Shown here: piece after piece, positions 34,714 to 43,438 of the stretch
Layout of the letters: each line of letters starts with the position of its first letter
How positions within the stretch are numbered: the first letter of the stretch is position 1
Origin: Halomonas sp. KG2
GTDB taxonomy: Bacteria > Pseudomonadota > Gammaproteobacteria > Pseudomonadales > Halomonadaceae
DNA length: 64,000 bases
Reading direction: 5' to 3'
NCBI GenBank assembly: GCA_030440445.1
Contig: CP098528.1
Location: 3,348,001 to 3,412,000 of the forward strand
The notes under the pieces: model-generated
Told to the model about the DNA's origin: nothing
The model's database searches: none
What the model saw: the letters and a program-made list of their open reading frames with translations, nothing else
Program-made: the position numbers and the translations under genes

Positions 34714-36177
34714 TTACTTAGCAGGCGCACTTGCCAGGCGCTGCTTTAGCGCTTCGGCCTCTTCAGGCTCCAGTTCCCACGCTTTGGGGTCTAGCTCAAG
34801 ATCCGGGTGCTGATTGGCATCGAAGATCGGCTGTTTGATGCCCTGGCGGCGCTGGCTATCGTAATCGTTAAGGATGCGCAGGCCGCACTTGAACAACAGA
34901 ATCAGCGCCACGAGGTTGACCACTGCCAATAGCCCCATGGTGACATCGGCAAAGCCGAATACAGTGCCAAGATCTGTGGTCGCGCCCCAGCACACCAGCA
35001 ACACAATGGCGACACGGAAAGCGTTAAACAGATTCTGGTTATCGCGGCTAAAGAAGTTGAGGCTGTTCTCGCCTAGGTAGTAGTTGTACAAAATAGTACT
35101 GAACGCAAACAGCAGCAGCGCGAGGCTAACAAAGGTGCGACCCCATTCGCCTACATGGTCGGCTAGCGCCGCCTGGGTCAGGGCGATACCTTCAACGCCA
35201 GCGCCGACTGTCGGGTCGTACACACCGCTGAGCAGAATCAAAAACGCCGTGGCCGAGCAGATAATCACGGTATCGATAAACACCGAAAACGCCTGCACAA
35301 TGCCTTGGTTGGCCGGGTGCGGTACGTAAGCAACCGCTGCCACATTAGGCGCACTGCCCAGACCCGCTTCGTTAGAAAACAGACCACGCTTCAAACCCAT
35401 CATAATGGCCGCACCAATACCGCCACCAATCAGCGGTTCAAGGCCAAAAGCACTTTTTACGATTAGCGTGATAACGCCGGGAATTTCACCAATGTTCATG
35501 GCGATGACCAGCAGCGCAATGGCGATATAGCTGACCGCCATAAAAGGCACCAGAAACTCTGAGATGCGCGCAATACGTTTGATGCCACCAAAAATAATCA
35601 GCCCTACCAGCATGGCCAGGGCAATGCCACTGTAAAGCACCGGCACACCGAAAGCGTCGCCAAACGAGGTCGCTACCGCATAAGATTGCAGTGCGGTAAA
35701 GGCAAAACCAAAGGTTAACAGCAATAGCACCGAGTAAAACGCTGCCAGCCAACGCCACTGTTTACCTAACCCTTTAACAATATAGTACGCCGGACCACCG
35801 CGATAAGTGCCATCGCCTTCCGCTTCTTTGTAGGTCTGCGCGAGGGTACATTCTAAAAAGCTAGTCGCCATACCCATCAGGCCCACCAGCCACATCCAGA
35901 AAATAGCCCCTGGGCCACCTAGCGTAATCGCGACCGCTACGCCAGCAATATTACCGCCACCTACGCGACCTGCCACTGATAGGACAAGTGCCTGAAACGA
36001 ACTTAAGTGGCCGTGTTTATTACGCTTAAAGGCCTGCCCCGACCCCAGGATGCGAAACATTTGGCCGAAATAACGAAACTGCACAAAGCGGGAAGCAACG
36101 GTAAAACCGATGCCAACGCCTACTAGCAGCACTAGCAGAACCTTTCCCCAGAGGAGCTCATTGAGCATATCAAGCAT
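34714..36177 (-). CDS. AGCS-family sodium:alanine/glycine symporter
   Basis: 487 residues, about eleven membrane helices. GRVGGGNIAGVAVAITLGGP, the AGCS signature, and RGLFSNEAGLGSAPNVAA are clearly visible, as is the TAQTYKEAEGDGTYRGGPAYY-like stretch. The family couples sodium entry to alanine or glycine uptake, suiting a halophile with a sodium gradient. The hydrophilic C-terminal tail (about 450-487) is Glu-rich. It lies upstream of the asparaginase gene on the same strand. The exact amino acid is not readable from the sequence. Confidence 0.9.
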   Translation of the reverse strand: MLDMLNELLWGKVLLVLLVGVGIGFTVASRFVQFRYFGQMFRILGSGQAFKRNKHGHLSSFQALVLSVAGRVGGGNIAGVAVAITLGGPGAIFWMWLVGLMGMATSFLECTLAQTYKEAEGDGTYRGGPAYYIVKGLGKQWRWLAAFYSVLLLLTFGFAFTALQSYAVATSFGDAFGVPVLYSGIALAMLVGLIIFGGIKRIARISEFLVPFMAVSYIAIALLVIAMNIGEIPGVITLIVKSAFGLEPLIGGGIGAAIMMGLKRGLFSNEAGLGSAPNVAAVAYVPHPANQGIVQAFSVFIDTVIICSATAFLILLSGVYDPTVGAGVEGIALTQAALADHVGEWGRTFVSLALLLFAFSTILYNYYLGENSLNFFSRDNQNLFNAFRVAIVLLVCWGATTDLGTVFGFADVTMGLLAVVNLVALILLFKCGLRILNDYDSQRRQGIKQPIFDANQHPDLELDPKAWELEPEEAEALKQRLASAPAK

Positions 36178-36362
36178 GTGATTTTCTCCGCGTTCTTGTA
36201 TTAGCGTTATGTTGGAATTCGCGTCGTTTTATTTCGCGCTTCTTAAAACCGCGCCGCGGAGAACGTTTTACCAAGCATGGGGAAGAATTAAATTTGGCGC
36301 AGCGATGCAGTTGTGTGCACTCACTGCATCAGCGGGTGCACCAGAGTGCATCAGGCAAGCCG

Positions 36363-36578
36363 TCAGACTTTCTCGGCAATGCGGTGGGCTAATTTATGAA
36401 TAAAGGGGCCGCAGATAAACGCAATGATCCCAGCAGCTGGCCAAGCAAGGAGCCAAGCGTGCATCCAGATGCCAACAAAATCAGCATGAGTTCCGATATT
36501 CACGTACGTTACCCAGGCAGACATAATCAGCGATAGCGTAAACGACATGAGAATAGCGAAGATAATTCTGTGTTTCAT
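36363..36578 (-). CDS. DUF2798 small membrane protein
   Basis: 71 residues with two hydrophobic helices (IFAILMSFTLSLIMSAWVTY and WLLAWPAAGIIAFICGPFIH) separated by a short loop, matching DUF2798. Function unknown. It is divergent from a LysR regulator gene 100 bases away, an arrangement that suggests it is that regulator's target. The stretch from its stop to the AGCS start (about 185 bases) shows no other feature. Confidence 0.75.
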   Translation of the reverse strand: MKHRIIFAILMSFTLSLIMSAWVTYVNIGTHADFVGIWMHAWLLAWPAAGIIAFICGPFIHKLAHRIAEKV

Positions 36579-36636
36579 GGCAGTACCTAAGGGTGATGTT
36601 TGAGTGCAGACAGATTAACAAACACCTATAACGGTA

Positions 36637-36652
36637 ATATATGCCAATATAT
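36637..36652. promoter_or_regulatory. Palindrome between LysR and DUF2798 genes
   Basis: ATATAT-GCCA-ATATAT lies 26 bases before the LysR ATG, in the divergent gap. Position and symmetry fit a LysR-type operator; the AT-rich arms could also be promoter elements. Confidence 0.4.
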
Positions 36653-36678
36653 GAGAATCAATTTTACAGAATTGCAAA

Positions 36679-37581
36679 ATGCGAAAACCCTCTCTTGATG
36701 ACCTGAATATCTTTATCGTGGCCGCCTACCAACGCAGCCTCACGGCTACGGCGGCAACGTTGAAGATGACCATTGCCACCGTGTCGCGGCGCATAAGCGC
36801 ACTGGAAGCCACACTAGGCGTAGAGTTGCTCCATCGCTCAACCAAGGGGTTAACGTTGACGCCTCAGGGCGAGTCCTACTTCCGCGAGTGTGAAGAGCTA
36901 GTGCTCGCACTGGATCAGCGAATTTCAGACCTGGATCAAACACTGTATAGCCTAAGCGGGCCATTGAAGGTTATGGCACCTGTCAACCTGGGCAGCGGGC
37001 CACTGGATGCATTTTGGCGTCACTTTATTGATCGCTACCCTGAGATTGCGCTGACGATCGAACTCGATAACAACGTGGTTGATATTCGCGACCACCAAGC
37101 GGATATTGCGCTTCGCTCTGGACCACAAAAAGATTCGACGCTGATCCAAAAACACCTGGGCTATATAGAACCGATTTTGGTGGCATCACCGACGATGAAA
37201 CACCCTATTCCCAGCACGATAGAAGAGCTACAAGCATGCCCCAGCGTGGCAGCAAAAATGTTTAGCGATTGGCTGTTGTTCCATCAAGACGGTAGTCAGC
37301 ACGCTTGTCACAAGAGCCATTTCCACATCAGTAACGATATGAATATTGTGCTGAACCTCACAACGTCGGGAGCAGGCGTCTCGTTGATGCCCGCCAGTAT
37401 GGTGGCGAACAGCTTACAAGCGGGAGAGTTAATACAAGTACTTCCTGAGTGGCAGGGACGCCACCGAGAGATCTTCTTGGTGTGGCCCTATCGGCGTAGC
37501 CTTTCAGCAAGGGCCAAGCTGTTTCGCCACGAGTTAATCGAATTCCTCAGCCGCCAATCTTGGTTCCACTCTGCTGATTAG
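36679..37581 (+). CDS. LysR-family transcriptional regulator
   Basis: 300 residues. The N-terminal helix-turn-helix is SLTATAATLKMTIATVSRRI followed by LGVELLHRSTKGLTLTPQG; the effector-binding domain (about 90-295) contains the pattern of the CrgA-like branch (LKVMAPVNLG, HQADIALRSG, SGAGVSLMPA). Effector unknown. It is transcribed away from the DUF2798 gene, which is the most likely target besides itself. Confidence 0.88.
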   Translation: MRKPSLDDLNIFIVAAYQRSLTATAATLKMTIATVSRRISALEATLGVELLHRSTKGLTLTPQGESYFRECEELVLALDQRISDLDQTLYSLSGPLKVMAPVNLGSGPLDAFWRHFIDRYPEIALTIELDNNVVDIRDHQADIALRSGPQKDSTLIQKHLGYIEPILVASPTMKHPIPSTIEELQACPSVAAKMFSDWLLFHQDGSQHACHKSHFHISNDMNIVLNLTTSGAGVSLMPASMVANSLQAGELIQVLPEWQGRHREIFLVWPYRRSLSARAKLFRHELIEFLSRQSWFHSAD

Positions 37582-37668
37582 ACCTTTTGTTCGGGCAAAA
37601 TGGCGATCTGCTCTGCTGGCGCCGTAACACCAGCAAAACAGTTAACTAGCAGCGCGTTTGGAGAATGC

Positions 37669-39852
37669 TTAAATGCCCGCTTTCGCCGCCCGTGCCGCAT
37701 GAAGCTTCTTATAGCTTTCGATCAAGCGCTGGTGGCGCTCCAGGCCTTCTAACTGCATGTTAGTCGGCGTTAGGCCGTGGAAGCGTACTTCGCCACTTAC
37801 CGACCCCACGACAGCCGCCATGGTCGCTTCGCCGAACATGCGCTGGAAGTTATGCAGATAATCTTCAAGCTCCAGTTCATCATCCAACACAATTTCCAGC
37901 ACCGCATTTACCGCCTGATAAAACAGACCGCGCTCAACGGTATTATCGTTGTACTGCAGGAACATCTGCACGCAGTCCAGTGCCTCTTCATGGCGTTGCA
38001 GCGCGAGGTAAACCAGCAGCTTGAGCTCTAGAATCGTTAGCTGCCCCCACACAGTGTTCTCATCAAACTCGATACCGATCAGCGTGATGATATCGGCGTG
38101 GTCATCCATCTGGCTCTCTTCCAGCCGCTCAACCAGATCGGTAAGCTGGGCGTCATCCAAGCGGTGCAGATTGAGAATATCTTCCCGGTAGTCCAACGCT
38201 TTATTGGTGTTATCCCAGATTAAGTCTTCAATGGGATACACCTCTGAGTAACCCGGCACTAGAATGCGACAGACTGGTGCGCCCAGGTCTTCGTGGACCG
38301 CCATGTACACTTCAGCGCCCAGCTCCTCAAAAATGCCAAACAGCGTCGCGGCCTCTTCCTCATTGCTGCCAGAGAAATCCCATTCGCTGAATTCAAAATC
38401 GGGCTTGGCACTAAAGAAACGCCAGGAAACGACGCCCACCGAGTCGATAAAGTGCTCAACGAAGTTGTTGGGTTCAGAAACGGTTTGCGAGTTAAACGTC
38501 GGCAGCGGCAGATCGTTTAACCCTTCGAAGCTGCGTCCCTGCAGAAGCTCAGTTAGGCTGCGCTCCAGCGCCACTTCAAAGCTCGGGTGCGCGCCAAATG
38601 AAGCAAATACGCCGCCGGTACGCGGGTTCATTAAGGTGACGCACATCACCGGGAACTGCCCGCCCATAGAGGCATCTTTGACCAACACCGGGAACCCTTG
38701 GGCTTCCAGGGCGTTAATGCCTTCTACGATACTTGGATACTTGGCTAGCACGTCCTGCGGTACATCCGGCAGAGCTAACTCCTGCTCGAGGATTTCACGC
38801 TTCACCGCCCGCTCGAAAATTTCCGACAGGCACTGCACCTGGGCTTCTACCAGGGTATTGCCCGCGCTCATACCGTTACTGAGGAACAGGTTTTCGATCA
38901 GATTGGAGGGGAAGTAGACCGTTTCGCCGTCGGACTGACGCACAAAGGGCAACGAGACGATACCGCGGTCTTCACGTCCCGAGTTGGTATCGATCAGATG
39001 TGAGCCACACAGCTCACCTTCAGGGTTATAAATATCGCGACAATGGTCGTCGAGAATTTCTGCGGGAAGTTCATCGTTCGGCCCCGGTTTGAACCACTTT
39101 TCATTGGGGTAGTGAACAAAATCACTGTTGGCAATCTCTTCACCAAAGTACTGATCGTTATAGAAGAAGTTACAGCTTAAGCGCTCAATAAACTCGCCCA
39201 GCGCCGAACACAGGGCACTCTCTTTGGTAGCCCCTTTGCCATTAGTGAAACACATCGGTGAAGCCGCATCACGAATATGCAGTGACCAAACGTGGGGCAC
39301 GATATTGCGCCAGGAGGCGATCTCGATCTTCATGCCCAGGTCAGCCAGCATCGCGCTCATATTGGCGATGGTTTGTTCTAATGGCAGGTCTTTGCCTGGA
39401 ATATAAGTAGCACTGCCCTCCGGCGCTCCCATCAGCAGTGCCTGGGCGTCCTCGTCGATGTTTTCTACCGTCTCGATCTGGAAATCAGGACCGGTTTGAA
39501 CCACCTTCTTAACCGTGCAGCGATCGATGGAGCGCAGAATGCCCTGGCGATCTTTTTCAGAAATATCTTCCGGCAACTCGACCTGGATTTTGAAGATCTG
39601 CTTATAGCGGTCTTCCGGGTCGACGATGTTGTTCTGTGACAGGCGAATATTTTCGGTAGGAATATCGCGGGCGTTGCAGTAAACCTTTACAAAGTAGGCC
39701 GCACACATGGCAGACGACGCCAGGAAGTAGTCAAACGGCCCAGGTGCCGAGCCGTCGCCCTTATAGCGAATCGGCTGGTCGGAGATAACCGTAAAATCGT
39801 CGAACTTGGCCTCTAAGCGGAGGTTGTCGAGATAGTTAACTTTGATTTCCAT
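37669..39852 (-). CDS. OsmC-YcaO fusion protein
   Basis: 727 residues. An OsmC-like domain (about 1-140: GDGSAPGPFDYFLASSAMCA, RCTVKKVVQTGP) is fused to a YcaO domain (about 160-560) with the ATP-binding pattern SALGEFIERLSCNFF and EAQVQCLSEIFERAVKR. The remainder (about 560-727) is the helical tail of the E. coli YcaO type. YcaO enzymes activate amide carbonyls with ATP; E. coli YcaO is linked to beta-methylthiolation of ribosomal protein S12. An OsmC domain may handle peroxides or sulfur. The frame starts at 39915, but ATG 39852 has GGAT eight bases before it. Confidence 0.88.
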   Translation of the reverse strand: MEIKVNYLDNLRLEAKFDDFTVISDQPIRYKGDGSAPGPFDYFLASSAMCAAYFVKVYCNARDIPTENIRLSQNNIVDPEDRYKQIFKIQVELPEDISEKDRQGILRSIDRCTVKKVVQTGPDFQIETVENIDEDAQALLMGAPEGSATYIPGKDLPLEQTIANMSAMLADLGMKIEIASWRNIVPHVWSLHIRDAASPMCFTNGKGATKESALCSALGEFIERLSCNFFYNDQYFGEEIANSDFVHYPNEKWFKPGPNDELPAEILDDHCRDIYNPEGELCGSHLIDTNSGREDRGIVSLPFVRQSDGETVYFPSNLIENLFLSNGMSAGNTLVEAQVQCLSEIFERAVKREILEQELALPDVPQDVLAKYPSIVEGINALEAQGFPVLVKDASMGGQFPVMCVTLMNPRTGGVFASFGAHPSFEVALERSLTELLQGRSFEGLNDLPLPTFNSQTVSEPNNFVEHFIDSVGVVSWRFFSAKPDFEFSEWDFSGSNEEEAATLFGIFEELGAEVYMAVHEDLGAPVCRILVPGYSEVYPIEDLIWDNTNKALDYREDILNLHRLDDAQLTDLVERLEESQMDDHADIITLIGIEFDENTVWGQLTILELKLLVYLALQRHEEALDCVQMFLQYNDNTVERGLFYQAVNAVLEIVLDDELELEDYLHNFQRMFGEATMAAVVGSVSGEVRFHGLTPTNMQLEGLERHQRLIESYKKLHAARAAKAGI

Positions 39853-40031
39853 GAGCGGGCATCCGGATAGATAAATGTGCTGAAGGTCTTGGGGCCATAG
39901 GCTGATGGCGGCCATTATCCAGTTTTTTACCCGCTTCGTCTTGGGCAGTCTCCCGAATCACTCATTCAACGTCGCGTAAGAGCGGTAACGCTTCAACAAC
40001 ACATCGAGACTCTCTTCAGTAGATGGCCGAA

Positions 40032-40673
40032 CTACTGTGCTTGCATCATACGCTCCGCCTCAGCTTCGCTGACCCCGAGCATCAGTAAAATCTGGCGTTG
40101 TGTGGCTAACAACACCTGCTTTCGTTCCACCTCCCCCGGCAAACTTTTGGCAATCGCGACGGCCCCTACCAGAGAGGCCAATATGACCCGGGACTTATCA
40201 GCAATCGCTTTGCGGTCATTGGCAAAAGGAAGTTGTTTCAGCTTACTCAATGCGATCAAGCGCGTTTCAAGCATCTTTTTCATACTCATATATGACGCTT
40301 CAAACAGGGTGCGAATTTCTGCTTTTTCACTACCTATTTCATTGAACAGTACCGCTTCAGGCCCCGGCCTATGCTTAGCTTCCAGCTCTTGGAGATTGCA
40401 GTAGTTAGCGACTAACTCGGTTAAGTGCTGCAACGAAAGCGGGCCTTTTACCAGTCTAGCCGCCCGGCTGTTATCAATGGTCAGGCGGACAGACTCATTG
40501 TATAGGGCCTCTTTTGAAGCGAAATGTGCATAAAAGGCGCCATGCGTCATCTTGGCTAGCTTCATGATCTGGCCAATCGAGACCTTTTGAAACCCATAGC
40601 GGCTGAATAGCTCCGTCGCCGAAGCCAAAATGCGCTCTTTGGTTTTCGATTTATGGCTCTTGGGATAAGGCAT
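40032..40673 (-). CDS. TetR-family regulator next to a KAS-II gene
   Basis: 213 residues. The N-terminal helix-turn-helix KERILASATELFSRYGFQKV and IMKLAKMTHGAFYAHFASKEA is clear; the C-terminal ligand domain is unspecific. It is divergent from a beta-ketoacyl-ACP synthase gene with 81 bases between, and an 18-bp near-palindrome lies in that gap, so it probably represses both. The ligand could be an acyl compound, by analogy with other TetR regulators of fatty-acid genes. Confidence 0.87.
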   Translation of the reverse strand: MPYPKSHKSKTKERILASATELFSRYGFQKVSIGQIMKLAKMTHGAFYAHFASKEALYNESVRLTIDNSRAARLVKGPLSLQHLTELVANYCNLQELEAKHRPGPEAVLFNEIGSEKAEIRTLFEASYMSMKKMLETRLIALSKLKQLPFANDRKAIADKSRVILASLVGAVAIAKSLPGEVERKQVLLATQRQILLMLGVSEAEAERMMQAQ

Positions 40674-40691
40674 ACCTACCTCGTCAGCTAA

Positions 40692-40709
40692 ATATTATCT
40701 TGATCATAT
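40692..40709. promoter_or_regulatory. Likely TetR operator
   Basis: ATATTATC-TTGATCATAT is an inverted repeat with one mismatched pair (outer AT, then ATxATC and GATxAT), 19 bases before the TetR start and 45 before the KAS-II gene. It has the size expected of a TetR-family operator. Confidence 0.5.
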
Positions 40710-40754
40710 ACTGCCCATTGCTAGGGTAACCCTATCAATAACTCAGGAGTCGCT

Positions 40755-42020
40755 ATGCACTCACCTATCGTGATTACCGGCATGGGTATGGTCAGCCCGC
40801 TAGGCAACAGCGTCAATACGACTTGGCAGCGGCTGATTAACGGCCAGTCTGGCATCAGCACCATTGACCGCTTTGACACAAGTCATATCCCGATCAAAAT
40901 TGCCGGAGTGGTGCCGAGTATTGACCAAGACCCCACCGGCGGTATTGATCTGAATGAGATAGCCGACCCCAAAGAGCAGCGCAAAATGGACTTGTTCAGC
41001 CTCTACGCATTGGCGGCAGCCAAAGAGGCGCTATCGCAGGCCAACTGGTTCCCCGTTGAGCAGGCCCAAAAACGCAGAACAGCCACCATTATTGGCTCTG
41101 GCATTGGCGGCTTCCCGACCATTACACAAGCTCAAAAAACCCTTGCTGAGCGCGGCTATCGCAAACTCTCCCCCTTCACGGTACCCGCCTTTCTGGCCAA
41201 TTTGGCTGCTGGTAACCTGTCCATTCGTTATGGCTTTCAAGGCCCTCTCGGCTGCCCAGTGACGGCTTGCGCAGCAGGCCTACAGGCGATTGGCGACGGT
41301 ATGCGCATAATACGCAACGGCGAAGCTGATGTTGCCCTCGTCGGCGGCGCCGAGGCGTGTATTGACCCGCTGTCACTTGCCAGTTTTAACGCCCTAAAGG
41401 CCGTTTCCACGGAAGCAGACAACCCTGAACGCGCGTCCAGGCCCTTTGATAAAGCCCGTAACGGTTTTGTGATGGGAGAAGGCGCTGGCGTTATGGTGAT
41501 CGAAACACTTGAGCATGCGGTCGCGCGGGGCGCAACGCCGTTAGCGATCATTAGCGGCTACGGCACCAGCGCGGATGCCTACCACCTGACGGCAGGCCCA
41601 AAGGATGGGGCCGGCGCTGCAGCCGCGATTCAAGCGGCGCTAGGCATGGCGAACCTTTCTACTGATGCTATTGATCATATCAATGCCCACGCCACCTCGA
41701 CGCCCGTTGGCGACCGAGCTGAAATCGCCTCATTGCGTAATGTATTCGGTGAGCGCTTGCTTGACATCCCTATTTCGGCAACGAAAGCCGCCACAGGGCA
41801 CCTATTAGGCGCAGCAGGGGGCATTGAGAGTATTTTTTCTGTATTGGCAGTCAGTAATCAGCAGCTTCCCCCCACCATCAATCTTGAGCACTGCGATGAT
41901 GATATGCAGGATTTAACCTTCGTCACGGCGACTCATCAGAAGCACGTTACTAAGCATGTATTGTGCAACGGATTCGGTTTCGGTGGCGTCAATGCAGCGC
42001 TGATTATCAGCACTGTCTAG
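40755..42020 (+). CDS. Beta-ketoacyl-ACP synthase II-like protein (FabF paralogue)
   Basis: 421 residues, thiolase-fold condensing enzyme with the complete Cys-His-His set: Cys172 in VTACAAG, His312 in NAHATSTPVGD and His349 in KAATGHLLGAAG with Lys344. It extends acyl-ACP with malonyl-ACP in fatty acid synthesis. It stands alone next to a TetR gene rather than with acpP and fabG, so it is probably an extra copy under its own control, perhaps for altered lipid composition. AGGAG lies before the ATG. Confidence 0.88.
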   Translation: MHSPIVITGMGMVSPLGNSVNTTWQRLINGQSGISTIDRFDTSHIPIKIAGVVPSIDQDPTGGIDLNEIADPKEQRKMDLFSLYALAAAKEALSQANWFPVEQAQKRRTATIIGSGIGGFPTITQAQKTLAERGYRKLSPFTVPAFLANLAAGNLSIRYGFQGPLGCPVTACAAGLQAIGDGMRIIRNGEADVALVGGAEACIDPLSLASFNALKAVSTEADNPERASRPFDKARNGFVMGEGAGVMVIETLEHAVARGATPLAIISGYGTSADAYHLTAGPKDGAGAAAAIQAALGMANLSTDAIDHINAHATSTPVGDRAEIASLRNVFGERLLDIPISATKAATGHLLGAAGGIESIFSVLAVSNQQLPPTINLEHCDDDMQDLTFVTATHQKHVTKHVLCNGFGFGGVNAALIISTV

Positions 42021-42126
42021 ACGGTTTTAAGAGCCATTGTTAAGGCCGAGCGAAGCTTCATATTTAAGCTTTCGCCGGGGTGTCTTTATGGTATCTCATA
42101 CACTTGCGAAGCCAACGACTCGGCTC

Positions 42127-42546
42127 CTATTGAATTAGGTTGTTCAGGCATAGTTTCAGATCGGCCGCCAGACGTTCTCGTGCAGGTTGGGATAACCCTT
42201 CTATCATGATCTCTTCAATAGCCTCGACCAGACAGTGAGCTTGGTCGAGGACGGCCCGGCCCGATGCTGTCAGTCGGGTCTGAATAATACGACCGTGTTC
42301 AGGGTGGGAACATCGCTCTATCCATTCCTCGCACTCAAGGCCTTTGACCAACTGCTGCATTGTCTGGGGCGTGACGAAGCAGGCACGGGCCATCTCGGCA
42401 TTGGACATTTGATCGGACCGCTCCAATGCACTTAGCGCCGCATATTGGGACGTCGACAAATTGAGATGGCGCAACTCGTTGTCCATGCGATGACGGATAG
42501 CTTGTTGCACACCCTTGATGAGGTAACCGATGCGGTGTTCGACCAC
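42127..42546 (-). CDS. MarR-family transcriptional regulator
   Basis: 139 residues. The winged helix-turn-helix is visible in TSQYAALSALERSDQMSN, ARACFVTPQTMQQLVKGLE and the wing CSHPEHGRIIQTRLTASG. MarR proteins are dimeric repressors that respond to phenolics, electrophiles or other small molecules. The start is a GTG with AGGAG eight bases before it; the longer frame to 42639 would run through the operator and into the next gene. It is divergent from a VOC gene, with a 39-bp palindrome between the two starts. Confidence 0.88.
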   Translation of the reverse strand: MVEHRIGYLIKGVQQAIRHRMDNELRHLNLSTSQYAALSALERSDQMSNAEMARACFVTPQTMQQLVKGLECEEWIERCSHPEHGRIIQTRLTASGRAVLDQAHCLVEAIEEIMIEGLSQPARERLAADLKLCLNNLIQ

Positions 42547-42569
42547 AGTGCCTACTCCTGGGATTGCAT

Positions 42570-42608
42570 AATATAAGGAACCTGATATCGTATCAGCTTC
42601 CTTATATT
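42570..42608. promoter_or_regulatory. 39-bp palindromic operator between marR and VOC genes
   Basis: The left arm AATATAAGGAA-C-CTGATA and its mirror TATCAG-C-TTCCTTATATT flank a TCG centre at 42588-42590; only the C-C pair (42581/42597) breaks the symmetry. It ends 24 bases from both ATG/GTG starts, and both genes have CCAGGAG ribosome sites in mirrored positions. Putative -10 sequences overlap its edges, so bound MarR would block both promoters. Confidence 0.8.
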
Positions 42609-42632
42609 TGCATAACCAGGAGTTTAAAGCCA

Positions 42633-43001
42633 ATGCCACATGTCACCGGCCCACAATTTATTGCCCTGCAGGTCGAAAATCTGGAGGCAGCGAAACAGTT
42701 TTACACAGAACAGCTAGGATTGATTCCCACAGACCAGGGGCCGGAGCACGCAGTGGTATTCCAGACCCTCCCCATCCCTTTTGCACTTCGTACTCCCAAC
42801 ATCAATCTAGCAGACAGCCCTCGGCTGGGATGGGGCGTAGCGCTTTGGTTGGGGTGCGAACAGGCAGACAGTCTGCACGAGCGTCTACGGGATTACGGTT
42901 TGGAGATTGTTGAGCCCCCCTTTAATGGCCCATTTGGACGAACCTTCAGTTTTGTGGACCCGTTTGGCTACCGATTGACGCTGCACGGTACGCCCGGGTG
43001 A
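42633..43001 (+). CDS. VOC-superfamily (glyoxalase/bleomycin resistance-like) protein
   Basis: 122 residues with the beta-alpha-beta-beta-beta repeats of the vicinal oxygen chelate fold: QFIALQVENLEAAKQFYTEQ begins the first module and GRTFSFVDPFGYRLTLHG ends the second, with the usual metal-side Glu position replaced in part, so enzyme activity is uncertain. It may bind or modify the compound sensed by the divergent MarR protein. AGGAG lies ten bases before the ATG. The EVE-domain gene starts four bases after its stop. Confidence 0.82.
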   Translation: MPHVTGPQFIALQVENLEAAKQFYTEQLGLIPTDQGPEHAVVFQTLPIPFALRTPNINLADSPRLGWGVALWLGCEQADSLHERLRDYGLEIVEPPFNGPFGRTFSFVDPFGYRLTLHGTPG

Positions 43002-43005
43002 TCAC

Positions 43006-43438
43006 ATGACAACACGCTACTGGATCGTAGTCGCCTCGCGCGACCACGCAAAAACAGGAGAGCACGGCGGCTTTGTTCAGGCCTGTCACGGAAAGAAAGG
43101 ACCGATCAGCCGTATGAACGCGGGAGACTGGATGGTGATGTATTCACCAAAGGTTCACTTTAACGCCCGTGAGCCCTGCCAAGCATTGACCGCGATCGGC
43201 CGATTGAAAGGCACCAATGTCTACCGACATAACATGGGAAACGGCTTTGTGCCCCATCGGCGCGATGTCGATTTCCAGCCCTTGCCGAGAGGTGCCAATC
43301 CGACCACTGATCGACGACCTCGAGTTCATCAGCAATAAACGGCACTGGGGAGCGGCTTTCAGATTTGGACTAAGGGAGATTCCTGAGACCGATTTTCAAC
43401 TGATCGCCATCCGAATGCTGGGTCAGTCGGTCGTTTAA
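43006..43438 (+). pseudogene. EVE-domain (UPF0310-like) gene with a frameshift
   Basis: The first frame reads MTTRYWIVVASRDHAKTGEH and continues through GGFVQACHGKKGPISRMNAG as a good EVE domain up to about 43285, then runs into unrelated residues and stops at 43338. The correct C-terminus, VPIRPLIDDLEFISNKRHWG followed by FRFGLREIPETDFQLI, is in the next frame and stops at 43438. One extra base near CCCTTGCC (about 43278-43287) explains the break. EVE domains bind modified bases or RNA. It is either a recent pseudogene or a sequencing error. Confidence 0.82.

Noticed and set aside
37614..37635. TGCTGG/CCAGCA hairpin as terminator of the LysR gene
   Set aside because: The stem is short and is not followed by a T-run on either strand.
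42048..42076. GAAGCTT/AAGCTTTC hairpin after the KAS-II gene as terminator
   Set aside because: The stem has a bulge and there is no T-run directly after it; too weak to list.
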